64,000 nucleotides of DNA, taken from contig NZ_LWLS01000002.1 in assembly GCF_001905095.1 (NCBI RefSeq), forward strand, positions 162,258-226,257. The letters run 5' to 3'. Source of the DNA: Micromonospora sp. CB01531 (GTDB taxonomy: Bacteria; Actinomycetota; Actinomycetes; Mycobacteriales; Micromonosporaceae). This document shows, piece after piece, positions 54,490 through 61,856 of the stretch; within the stretch, counting starts at the first letter, position 1, and every line of letters starts with the position of its first letter. The translations under genes were made by a program, and so were the position numbers. The notes under the pieces are model-generated. The model had not been told where the DNA came from and made no database searches. It saw nothing but the letters and a program-made list of their open reading frames with translations.

Positions 54490-55536
54490 ATGGGGGAAGC
54501 TGGTTCCGCCGTACCAGCCGGCTGGCGGCGAGCCCGGCAGATCGCCCGCCTGGCGGCGATCGGCACGGGCGCCACCGTGGCGGCCACCGTCGCGACGGGC
54601 GGGGTGCTGCTCGGTCAGGCCCGGCAGGCCCGGCGCACCATCCCGATGGCCGAGGCACCCCCGCCCCGCTGCGACGGGGTCTACGGCGCGAAGCTTCCCG
54701 GCCCGCCCGTCACCATGGTGATCCTGGGCGACTCCTCGGCCGCCGGCTACGGCGTGCACCGCCGCCGGGAGACCCCGGGTGCGCTGCTGGCTACCGGGCT
54801 GTCCCGCCGGCTGCACCGGCCGGTCCGGCTGCACCGGTTCGCCGTGGTGGGCGCCCTGTCGGCCGGGCTGAAGCCGCAGGTCGAGTCGGCCCTGGAGGTC
54901 GAGCCGGACATCGCGGTCATCCTGATCGGCGGCAACGACGTCACCAACCGCACTCCACCGTCGGTGGCGGTGCGCTACCTGGTCGACGCGGTCCTCACGC
55001 TGCGCGCGGCCGGCTGCGAGGTGGTCGTCGGCACCTGCCCCGACCTGGGGGCGATCCAGCCGATCCAGCCGCCGCTGCGCTGGCTGGCCCGCCGCTGGAG
55101 CCGCCAGCTCGCCGCCGCGCAGACGGTGGCGGTGGTCGAGGCCGGCGGCCGGACGGTCTCCCTCGGCGACCTGCTCGGTCCCCGGTTCGCCGCCGAGCCG
55201 GCCCGGATGTTCGCCTGGGACCGGTTCCATCCGTCCGCCGAGGGGTACGCGGTCGCCGCGGCGGCGATGCTGCCCACCCTGCTCTCCGCGCTCGGCGCCG
55301 GTCAGGACCGCCGGCCTCCGCTGCCCGGCCGCGAAGGCGTACGGTCGCTCCCGGAGGCGGCCCACGAGGCGGCCCGGCACGCGGGCACCGAGGTCAGCGG
55401 CACCCAGGTCCGGGGGCGCGACCACGGGCCCGGCGGGCGCTGGGCGCAGCTTCGGCGGCGTGCCTTCTTCGGCGTCGGCGCGGTGCCGCACTCCGGTGAC
55501 CACGCCGAGTCACCGACCCTGGAGGGACTGGCATGA
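54490..55536 (+). CDS. SGNH/GDSL-family hydrolase, membrane-anchored
   Basis: A 348-residue esterase-like protein. One N-terminal membrane segment (IGTGATVAATVATGGVLLG, residues about 24-42) probably anchors it with the catalytic domain outside. Block I is GDSSAAGYG with Ser82, block III is GGNDVTN, and block V is DRFHPSAEGY with the catalytic Asp/His. Residues from about 280 form a charged tail without motif. A paralogue follows 102 bp later. M. tuberculosis Rv1075c is a GDSL enzyme beside fadA3 (from memory), matching the thiolase here. Confidence 0.93.
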   Translation: MGEAGSAVPAGWRRARQIARLAAIGTGATVAATVATGGVLLGQARQARRTIPMAEAPPPRCDGVYGAKLPGPPVTMVILGDSSAAGYGVHRRRETPGALLATGLSRRLHRPVRLHRFAVVGALSAGLKPQVESALEVEPDIAVILIGGNDVTNRTPPSVAVRYLVDAVLTLRAAGCEVVVGTCPDLGAIQPIQPPLRWLARRWSRQLAAAQTVAVVEAGGRTVSLGDLLGPRFAAEPARMFAWDRFHPSAEGYAVAAAAMLPTLLSALGAGQDRRPPLPGREGVRSLPEAAHEAARHAGTEVSGTQVRGRDHGPGGRWAQLRRRAFFGVGAVPHSGDHAESPTLEGLA

Positions 55537-55638
55537 GCGGGCCCAGTGGGGGCATCATCAGGCACAACGCGAGCGTGACATGAGCACGGCTCGCGAGCCG
55601 ACCGGCCTGTGCGCCGTCGGCCCTGGGGAGGTGTCGTC

Positions 55639-56436
55639 ATGACGGGTCGTAACGAGTTCGTGGTCCGGCTGGGTCGGGCCGCGGCCCTCTCCCTGGTCGC
55701 CGGCACGGTTGGTGGGGCGGCGATCCTCGCCGGCCAGGCCATCGCCGCCCGCAGCCGCCAGTACGCGCAGCCCGAGCTGAGCCTCGCGCTGCGCGCCACG
55801 GTCGGCCGGGCGGACGCGCCGCCGCTGCGGCTGGTGCTGCTCGGCGACTCGTCGGCGCTCGGCGTCGGGGTGGAGCGCTTCGAGGAGACCATCGGCGGCC
55901 AGCTCGCCCACCTGCTGGCGGAGGGGCCGACCGGCCGGCGGGTACACCTGTCCAGCGTGGGCGTCTCCGGGTCCCGCTCCACCGACCTGGCCACCCAGGT
56001 GGCCCGGGCGCTGCTCGGTGAACGCCCCGACGTGGCGGTGATCCTGATCGGGGCCAACGACGCGACCGCGATGGTCCGCCCGGCGGACGCGGCCGCGTAC
56101 CTGAGCTCGGCGGTACGCCGGCTGCGCGAGGCGCACGTCGAGGTGGTGGTGGGCACCTGCCCGGACCTCGGCGCGGTCCGCGCGGTCGCGTCCCCGCTCC
56201 GGCACGTGCTCGCCTGGTCCGGGCGGCGGCTCGCCCGCGCCCAACTGTCGGCCGTGCTGGATGCCGGGGGCAGCGTCGTCGACCTGGGCACCGAGACCGG
56301 CCCGGTGTTCCGGGCGGACGCGGGGACGCTCTGCCACGACGGCTTCCACCCCTCCGCCGACGGCTACCGGGTCTGGGCGCACGCCCTGCTCCCCGCAGTC
56401 GAGGCGGCCGCGGCGGTCGCCTCCCGGCACCACTGA
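55639..56436 (+). CDS. SGNH/GDSL-family hydrolase, second copy
   Basis: A 265-residue paralogue of the preceding gene. An N-terminal hydrophobic segment (AAALSLVAGTVGGAAILAGQAIA) again precedes the domain. Blocks are GDSSALGVG (Ser71), GANDATAM and DGFHPSADGY. It lacks the long C-terminal tail of the first copy. ATG 55639 has GGAGGTG upstream, so it is probably expressed with its own ribosome-binding site from the same transcript. Substrates could be acetylated envelope polysaccharides or lipids; not decidable. Confidence 0.93.
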   Translation: MTGRNEFVVRLGRAAALSLVAGTVGGAAILAGQAIAARSRQYAQPELSLALRATVGRADAPPLRLVLLGDSSALGVGVERFEETIGGQLAHLLAEGPTGRRVHLSSVGVSGSRSTDLATQVARALLGERPDVAVILIGANDATAMVRPADAAAYLSSAVRRLREAHVEVVVGTCPDLGAVRAVASPLRHVLAWSGRRLARAQLSAVLDAGGSVVDLGTETGPVFRADAGTLCHDGFHPSADGYRVWAHALLPAVEAAAAVASRHH

Positions 56437-56501
56437 CCGGGCCCGCCGGGCGTGACATTTCCCGCCCGGCGGCCAGCTTCCGCCGCAAGTTACTCGCGGG
56501 T

Positions 56502-56513
56502 TAACGTTGGTTC
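56502..56513 (+). promoter_or_regulatory. -10 element of the thiolase gene, inside a possible operator
   Basis: TAACGT at 56502-56507 is followed by six bases and ATG 56514. It overlaps the imperfect dyad TTACTCGCGGGTTAA (56490-56504), which resembles a TetR-type operator of beta-oxidation genes. Confidence 0.45.
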
Positions 56514-57776
56514 ATGCCGATTGAGTCGCCCCGCGACGCCGTCATCGTCGCCACCGCCCGGTCCCCCATCGGTCGCGCGTTCAAGGGTTCCCTGCGGGAC
56601 GTCCGCCCGGACGATCTGGCCGCCACCATCGTCCAGGCCGCCCTCGACAAGGTACCCGCGCTCGACCCCACCACGATCGACGACCTCTATCTGGGCTGCG
56701 GCCTGCCCGGGGGCGAGCAGGGCTTCAACATGGCCCGGGTGGTCGCCACCCTGCTTGACCTGGACGGCCTGCCCGGCGCCACGCTGACCCGATACTGCGC
56801 CTCCTCACTGCAGACCACCCGGATGGCCATGCACGCGATCCGGGCCGGCGAGGGTGACGTCTTCATCTCCGCCGGCGTCGAGACCGTCTCCCGGTACGCC
56901 CGGGGCAACTCGGACACCCTGCCGCCGGAGGCGCGGGCGCTGGTCGGCGGCGGTTGGGAGAACCCCCGCTTCGCGGCGGCGCGCGAGCGGTCCGCGGTCC
57001 GCGCCCAGGGTGGCGCCGAGGTGTGGACCGACCCGCGCGAGGCCGATCGACTCCCCGACATCTACCTGGCGATGGGGCAGACCGCGGAGAACCTCGCCCA
57101 GGTCTACGACATCACCCGCGAGGACATGGACGCCTTCGGCGTCCGCAGCCAGAACCTGGCCGAGAAGGCGATCGCGGACGGCTTCTGGGCGCGTGAGATC
57201 ACCCCGGTGACCACCCCGGACGGCACCGTGGTGAGCGCCGACGACGGCCCGCGGCCGGGCGTGACCCTGGCCGGTGTCGCCGGCCTGAAGCCGGTCTTCC
57301 GTCCGGACGGCCGGATCACCGCCGGCAACTGCTGCCCGCTCAACGACGGTGCCGCCGCCGTGATCGTGATGAGCGCCCAGCGGGCGCGGGACCTCGGCCT
57401 CACCCCGCTGGCCCGGATCGTCTCCACCGGCGTCACCGCGCTCTCCCCGGAGATCATGGGACTCGGCCCGGTCGAGGCGTCGAAGCAGGCGCTCAAGCGG
57501 GCCGGCATGACCATCGACGACGTCGACCTCGTCGAGATCAACGAGGCGTTCGCCGCGCAGGTGATCCCGTCGTACCGGCAGCTCGGCATCCCGGAGGAGA
57601 AGCTGAACGTCATGGGCGGCGCGATCGCCGTCGGGCACCCGTTCGGCATGACCGGGGCCCGGATCACCGGCACCCTGCTCAACGCCCTGGAGTGGCACGA
57701 CCGGACCATCGGTCTGGAGACCATGTGTGTCGGCGGCGGCCAGGGCATGGCCATGGTGCTCGAACGGCTGAGCTGA
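56514..57776 (+). CDS. Acetyl-CoA C-acyltransferase (thiolase)
   Basis: A 420-residue thiolase that cleaves 3-ketoacyl-CoA or forms acetoacetyl-CoA. Nucleophile Cys95 lies in RYCASSLQT, the catalytic His in GGAIAVGHPFGMTGAR and the second Cys in CVGGGQGMAM; EINEAFAAQVIPSY is also conserved. The M. tuberculosis neighbour is FadA3 (Rv1074c, from memory). Together with the FadE25-like dehydrogenase and acetoacetyl-CoA synthetase it suggests active acyl-CoA turnover, although the genes are far apart. It is leaderless by promoter spacing. Confidence 0.96.
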   Translation: MPIESPRDAVIVATARSPIGRAFKGSLRDVRPDDLAATIVQAALDKVPALDPTTIDDLYLGCGLPGGEQGFNMARVVATLLDLDGLPGATLTRYCASSLQTTRMAMHAIRAGEGDVFISAGVETVSRYARGNSDTLPPEARALVGGGWENPRFAAARERSAVRAQGGAEVWTDPREADRLPDIYLAMGQTAENLAQVYDITREDMDAFGVRSQNLAEKAIADGFWAREITPVTTPDGTVVSADDGPRPGVTLAGVAGLKPVFRPDGRITAGNCCPLNDGAAAVIVMSAQRARDLGLTPLARIVSTGVTALSPEIMGLGPVEASKQALKRAGMTIDDVDLVEINEAFAAQVIPSYRQLGIPEEKLNVMGGAIAVGHPFGMTGARITGTLLNALEWHDRTIGLETMCVGGGQGMAMVLERLS

Positions 57777-57810
57777 TTCGACGGAGACGGACCCGGGTAG
57801 CGGAGGCACC

Positions 57811-59313
57811 ATGGCGATGGTCGTGGAACGCGAGCGCAAGTACTCCGGGGACGAGGCATTCCGGCTGCCGGACCTGACGGGGTGCGGTGGCGTCACGGCG
57901 ATGTCCGACGCCACCGCCCTCGACCTGGACGCCGTCTACCTGGACACCACCGACCTGCGGCTGGCCCGGAGCGGCTTCGCGCTGCGACGGCGTACCGGCG
58001 GGCACGACGCGGGCTGGCACCTCAAGGTCGGGGCCACCGGCGGCCCCCGGACCGAGTACCAGTTCCCCGCCGGGCCGGATGACGGCGACCCGCCGCCCGA
58101 GTTGGTCGCGCTCTTCCGGGCCGCGTCCCGGGGCCGGCCGGTCGCCCCGGCCGCCCGGATCGTCACCCGCCGCCGGGAACGCCGCCTCCTCGACCCGGCC
58201 GGCCGGACCTTGGCCGAGGTGGCCGAGGACCGCGTCGAGGCCCACGACCTGGTCGGCGGCGAGCGGCAGGCGTGGCACGAGATCGAGGTCGAGCTGGTCG
58301 ACGGCGACGAGGCCCTGCTCGACGCGGTGGAGGCGCGGCTGCGTGAGGCCGGGGCCCGGCCGGTGCCCGTGTCCAAGTCGCACCGGGCGCTCGCCAGCCG
58401 GCTCGCGGCCGCCCGGCCGGCGCCCGCCGATCCCGGCGCGGCGCCGGTGCTCGACTACGCCGCCGCCCAGCGCGACGCCCTGATCGGCAACCACCCGGGC
58501 GCGCGGAGCGGCGACGAGGATGCGGTGCACGACATGCGGGTCGCCGTCCGCCGGCTCCGCTCCACCCTGCGTACGTTCCGCGGGCTGTGGGACCGGCGGG
58601 AGAGCGAGTTGGTGCGCGGCGAGCTGCGCTGGCTGGGCGGGCAGCTCGGGCCGGTCCGGGACACCCAGGTGATGGCCACCCGGCTCGCCGACGCCGTCCA
58701 CGCGGAGCCGGACGAGCTGGTGCTCGGCCCGGTCGCGGCGCGGATCGCCGAGCGGTTCGCCGCCGACCTGGCCACGGCGCTCGACGAGCTACGCACGGCG
58801 CTCGACTCCGGCCGGTACGCCGAGCTGCTGCGCCGGCTGGACGCGCTGTTGGAGGGGCCGCCCGCCCGGGCGGTGGACGCCCGCTGGGTGGCCCGCCGGG
58901 TCCGCCGCGCGGTGCGCCGGGCGGACGAGCGCCTGGACCGGGCCCTGGCCGCCGGGCACCGGGCCGGCGGGACCGCCGACATCGCCCTGCACGAGGCGCG
59001 CAAGGCGGCCAAGGCGGCCCGTTACGCGGTCGAGGTGCGCGAGCCGGCCGCCGGGAAGCCCGCCGCCCGACTGGTGGCACGGCTCAAGGCCCTGCAGGAC
59101 CTGCTCGGCGCGCACCAGGACTCGACGGTCACCCGCGAGGTGCTGCGCCGCCAGGCGCTGCGGGCGTACGCCGCCGGGGAGAACACCTTCACGTACGGTG
59201 TCCTGCACGCCCGGCAGGCCGCGGCGGCCGACCGCGAACTGCCGGGTCTGCTGCGGGTGCGGGACCGGGCCCGGCGGCGGAAGGTCCGGCGCTGGCTCAC
59301 GCGGACCGGCTGA
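57811..59313 (+). CDS. CYTH and CHAD domain protein
   Basis: A 500-residue two-domain protein. Residues 1-195 form a CYTH domain (VERERKYSGD at the start, with ExExK, and YLDTTDLRLARSGFALRRR), the triphosphate-tunnel fold. Residues 215-500 form a CHAD domain, helical and rich in His, Arg and Lys (DEDAVHDMRVAVRRLRSTLRTF, ALHEARKAAKAARYAVE). CHAD domains bind polyphosphate, so it may hydrolyse or bind inorganic polyphosphate or triphosphates. ATG 57811 has GGAGG upstream, 34 bp after the thiolase stop. Confidence 0.95.
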   Translation: MAMVVERERKYSGDEAFRLPDLTGCGGVTAMSDATALDLDAVYLDTTDLRLARSGFALRRRTGGHDAGWHLKVGATGGPRTEYQFPAGPDDGDPPPELVALFRAASRGRPVAPAARIVTRRRERRLLDPAGRTLAEVAEDRVEAHDLVGGERQAWHEIEVELVDGDEALLDAVEARLREAGARPVPVSKSHRALASRLAAARPAPADPGAAPVLDYAAAQRDALIGNHPGARSGDEDAVHDMRVAVRRLRSTLRTFRGLWDRRESELVRGELRWLGGQLGPVRDTQVMATRLADAVHAEPDELVLGPVAARIAERFAADLATALDELRTALDSGRYAELLRRLDALLEGPPARAVDARWVARRVRRAVRRADERLDRALAAGHRAGGTADIALHEARKAAKAARYAVEVREPAAGKPAARLVARLKALQDLLGAHQDSTVTREVLRRQALRAYAAGENTFTYGVLHARQAAAADRELPGLLRVRDRARRRKVRRWLTRTG

Positions 59314-59391
59314 CGGCAGCGGTGACCGGGCGCCCGGCTGATCCGGGAGTGCTTCGGCTCCTGGGCACGCCCCGATCCCGCGCTGCCGCGG

Positions 59392-59712
59392 CTACAACGC
59401 GGAACGGGTGCCGGCCACCGCGGCGACGGCCTCGGCCAGCACCGACTCCGGTGGACCGGCCGCCACCAGGTCGGCGGCGACCACCCGGAGCTGGTCGGGC
59501 AGGACCAGGTCGTTACCGAGCCGGGGCACCTCCCGGCGCGGCTCGCCCTCCGCGTCCGCCGCCAGGTTGGCGATCTCCTGCACCAGCTTGTGCACCAGGT
59601 CGGCCCGCGACACGTTGCCGCCCGCGGCCACCGCCGACCAGCGCGGCTGCTGCCAGTGCCCGACCTGTCGGACCAGCAGCTCCACCGCCCGGTCCAGTTC
59701 CGCTGCGCTCAT
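59392..59712 (-). CDS. Small conserved hypothetical protein
   Basis: A 106-residue soluble protein, acidic and helical, starting ATG 59712 (AELDRAVELLVRQVGHWQQPRW). No motif or membrane segment is recognised. TAGACT ends eight bases before the ATG. It is antisense-adjacent to the CYTH-CHAD gene, 78 bp beyond its stop, and a strong hairpin separates it from the gene upstream. Composition and codon use match the neighbours, so it is probably real, but its role is unknown. Confidence 0.8.
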   Translation of the reverse strand: MSAAELDRAVELLVRQVGHWQQPRWSAVAAGGNVSRADLVHKLVQEIANLAADAEGEPRREVPRLGNDLVLPDQLRVVAADLVAAGPPESVLAEAVAAVAGTRSAL

Positions 59713-59766
59713 CGCGGCCGAGTCTACGACGGCTCCAGGTCGCGGCGCGGCGGCAGACCGGCCTTC

Positions 59767-59805
59767 ATTCGGCCGGAGCGCCGCCTATCGGCGCGGAGGC
59801 CGAAT
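59767..59805 (-). terminator. Hairpin downstream of the first Bax-inhibitor-like gene
   Basis: Outer stem ATTCGGCC with GGCCGAAT and inner stem GCGCCG with CGGCGC (loop CCTAT), with GGA bulges on both arms. It lies 35 bp beyond the stop at 59840. Confidence 0.7.
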
Positions 59806-59839
59806 TATGGCCGCCAGCCGAGCTGGAGTTGTCGAACGG

Positions 59840-60598
59840 TCAGCGCCGGGCGTAGCTGAGCAGGCGGAGGATCTGCCAGTACAGGAAGATCAACCCGACC
59901 AGCAGCCCGAACGCGCAGAACCAGGCGTACCGGCGGGGCAGTCCGGCTCGGACCGACCGCTCGACCAGATCGAAGTCGAGGATGAAGCTGAACGCCCCGG
60001 CGATGATCGCCACCACCGAGAAGACCCACGGCAGCCAGCCGACCTGGCCGGTGAGGTTGTACGCCTCCAGGGCCTGCCGCCCGGTGAGCAGGTACGCGAC
60101 CAGGTTGACCAGCCCGAGCGCCACAATCCCGAGGAGCACACCGACGACCAGCCGGGCCAGCCGTGGGGTGGCCCGGACCACCCGGGCCCGATAGAGCAGG
60201 GCCATCCCGAGGAAGACGCCGAGGGTGCCGATCACCGCCTGGGCCACGATCCCCGGATACACCATCTCGAAGGCCCGGCTCGCCACCCCGAGCAGCAGCC
60301 CCTGGAGCACCGCGTACGCGGCGATGACCGGCGGGCTGGTGATCTGCCTGAGGGAGATGACCAGCACCAGCGCCAGGCTGGCCAGGGAACTGCCGACGAG
60401 CGCCGCCGAGATCCAGATCGCCGGCGGTACGACCACCCAGGTGGCGACCGCCGTGACGCCGGTGAGCACCAGCAGACCGACCGTCCGGCTGACCACGTCG
60501 GCCACGGTCATCGTCTCGGCGGCCCCGACACCGAGCACCTGGCGCTCGGTCCGGCCGACGTCGTCCAGTCGGGTCAGCACCGGATTGGCACTCCGCAC
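59840..60598 (-). CDS. Bax inhibitor-1/YccA-family membrane protein
   Basis: A 252-residue seven-helix membrane protein of the BI-1/YccA family (VISLRQITSPPVIAAYAVLQGLLLGVASRAFE, FSFILDFDLVERSVRAGLPRRYAWFCAFGLLVGLIFLYWQILRLLSY). Bacterial members include pH-sensitive calcium leak channels and FtsH regulators; which applies is unknown. GTG 60598 has GAGGAGG upstream. It is a paralogue of the next upstream gene, with shared termini (NPVLTRL; LYWQILRLLSY) but a different middle. Confidence 0.93.
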   Translation of the reverse strand: MRSANPVLTRLDDVGRTERQVLGVGAAETMTVADVVSRTVGLLVLTGVTAVATWVVVPPAIWISAALVGSSLASLALVLVISLRQITSPPVIAAYAVLQGLLLGVASRAFEMVYPGIVAQAVIGTLGVFLGMALLYRARVVRATPRLARLVVGVLLGIVALGLVNLVAYLLTGRQALEAYNLTGQVGWLPWVFSVVAIIAGAFSFILDFDLVERSVRAGLPRRYAWFCAFGLLVGLIFLYWQILRLLSYARR

Positions 60599-60668
60599 CG
60601 CGACCTCCTCGCCGACGTACCCCGCTCCCACTCTGCCCCCGGTGATCCGGCGGCGGCGGGAAAACGAG

Positions 60669-60703
60669 GACGCCCGCCGCCGCGGTCGCGGCAGGCGGGC
60701 GTC
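60669..60703 (-). terminator. Hairpin between the two Bax-inhibitor-like genes
   Basis: Stem GACGCCCGCC (60669-60678) with GGCGGGCGTC (60694-60703). It separates the transcript of the upstream paralogue. Confidence 0.7.
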
Positions 60704-60724
60704 GCAGGTCGGGCGGCGGGACCG

Positions 60725-61564
60725 TCAGTCGTCGCCCTGGAAGTAGCTGAGCAGGCGCAGCACCTCCAGGTAGAGCCAGACCAGGCCGACCACGATGCCG
60801 AACGCGGCGGTCCAGGCGTAGCGCTGCGGGAGCCCCATCCGCACGCCGTCTTCGATCTGGGCGAAGTTGAGGACGAAGCTCAACGAGGCGACCACGATGC
60901 AGACCAGGCTGAAGCCGATGCCCAGCGGGCCGCTGTCGCGCAGGCCGGTGTGCACGCCGAAGAGCGCGAGCACCAGGTTGATCAGCATGACCGCGAAGAG
61001 GCCACCGATGACCGCGATCATGATCCGGGTGAACTTCGGGGTGGCCCGGATGACCCGCGCCTTGTAGAGCATCGCCATCAGGAAGAACACGCCGAAGGTC
61101 GCCACCACGGCCTGGAGCACGATGCCGTTGTAGAGCGACTCGAACGCCTTGCTGACCATGCCGACGAAGACGCCCTCGACGATCGAGTAGGCCACCACCA
61201 GCGCCGGGTTGGCCATCCGCGAGAACGAGATGATCATACCGAGCACCAGACCGACGACCGCGGCACCGATCCAGGCGACGCCGACCAGGGCGTCCGGGAC
61301 GAGCGCCCAGGCGGCCGCGGCGGAGACGCCGAGGATGCCGAGCAGCATGACCGTCTTGACGACGACGTCGTCCAGGGTCATGGGGGTCACGGTGGGCGCG
61401 GCCGCCGGGTAGCCGTACCCGGGGGTCGGGTACTGCTGCGGCTGCGGCTGGTACTGCTGCGGGTATCCGGGCTGACCGTACGGCCCGGGCTGGGCGTACC
61501 CGGCCGCCCGCTCACGCTCGGCCGCCTGGCCGAGCCGGGCGAGCACCGGGTTCGAGGTCTTCAC
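60725..61564 (-). CDS. Bax inhibitor-1/YccA-family membrane protein, second copy
   Basis: A 279-residue paralogue of the preceding gene, with about seven membrane segments (TVMLLGILGVSAAAAWALV to GIVVGLVWLYLEVLRLLSYF). Unlike the other copy it has a Gln/Pro/Tyr-rich N-terminal tail (residues 20-60), a composition like the tails of the proteins at 2431 and 38677. GTG 61564 has GGGAGG upstream. It lies directly downstream of tRNA-Leu(UAA) on the same strand, 107 bp apart. Confidence 0.93.
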   Translation of the reverse strand: MKTSNPVLARLGQAAERERAAGYAQPGPYGQPGYPQQYQPQPQQYPTPGYGYPAAAPTVTPMTLDDVVVKTVMLLGILGVSAAAAWALVPDALVGVAWIGAAVVGLVLGMIISFSRMANPALVVAYSIVEGVFVGMVSKAFESLYNGIVLQAVVATFGVFFLMAMLYKARVIRATPKFTRIMIAVIGGLFAVMLINLVLALFGVHTGLRDSGPLGIGFSLVCIVVASLSFVLNFAQIEDGVRMGLPQRYAWTAAFGIVVGLVWLYLEVLRLLSYFQGDD

Positions 61565-61670
61565 TTCTCAGGCCTCCCTCAGGGGGTCGATGCACGTGAA
61601 CGTGCCTCTCCAGGGTAAACGTGGCGCGCACCCCCGCGCCGGGAGTGAAGCTGTGGGAAAGCTGAGAGTC

Positions 61671-61754
61671 TGGTGCCCGGGGCGGGGCTCGAACCCGCAC
61701 GCCTTGCGGCAGCCGCTTTTAAGGCGGCCGTGTCTGCCGTTCCACCACCCGGGC
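61671..61754 (-). tRNA. bldA: tRNA-Leu (anticodon UAA), the bldA-type tRNA, CCA encoded
   Basis: I folded the minus strand by eye. The acceptor stem is GCCCGGG (61754 downward) with CCCGGGC. The D-arm starts GTGGAACGGCAGACAC. The anticodon arm is GCCGC-CTTAAAA-GCGGC with anticodon TAA. A long class II variable arm (TGCCGCAAGGCGT) and a T-arm (GCGGG-TTCGAGC-CCCGC) follow, and the gene encodes the 3' CCA. A leucine tRNA with anticodon UAA reads the rare UUA codon; in Streptomyces it is the developmental regulator BldA. Confidence 0.97.
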
Positions 61755-61843
61755 AGGTGACACCGGCGCGCCGACACGCGGCGGTGCAGATCTCACCGTA
61801 GCCGCTACGGCGCCACCTGGCGTACCCCGTGGGCCCCCGCCGC

Positions 61844-61856
61844 TATGGTCGAGGCC
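61844..61856 (+). promoter_or_regulatory. -10 element of the large membrane-protein gene (leaderless)
   Basis: TATGGT at 61844-61849 is followed by seven bases and GTG 61857. Confidence 0.5.
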
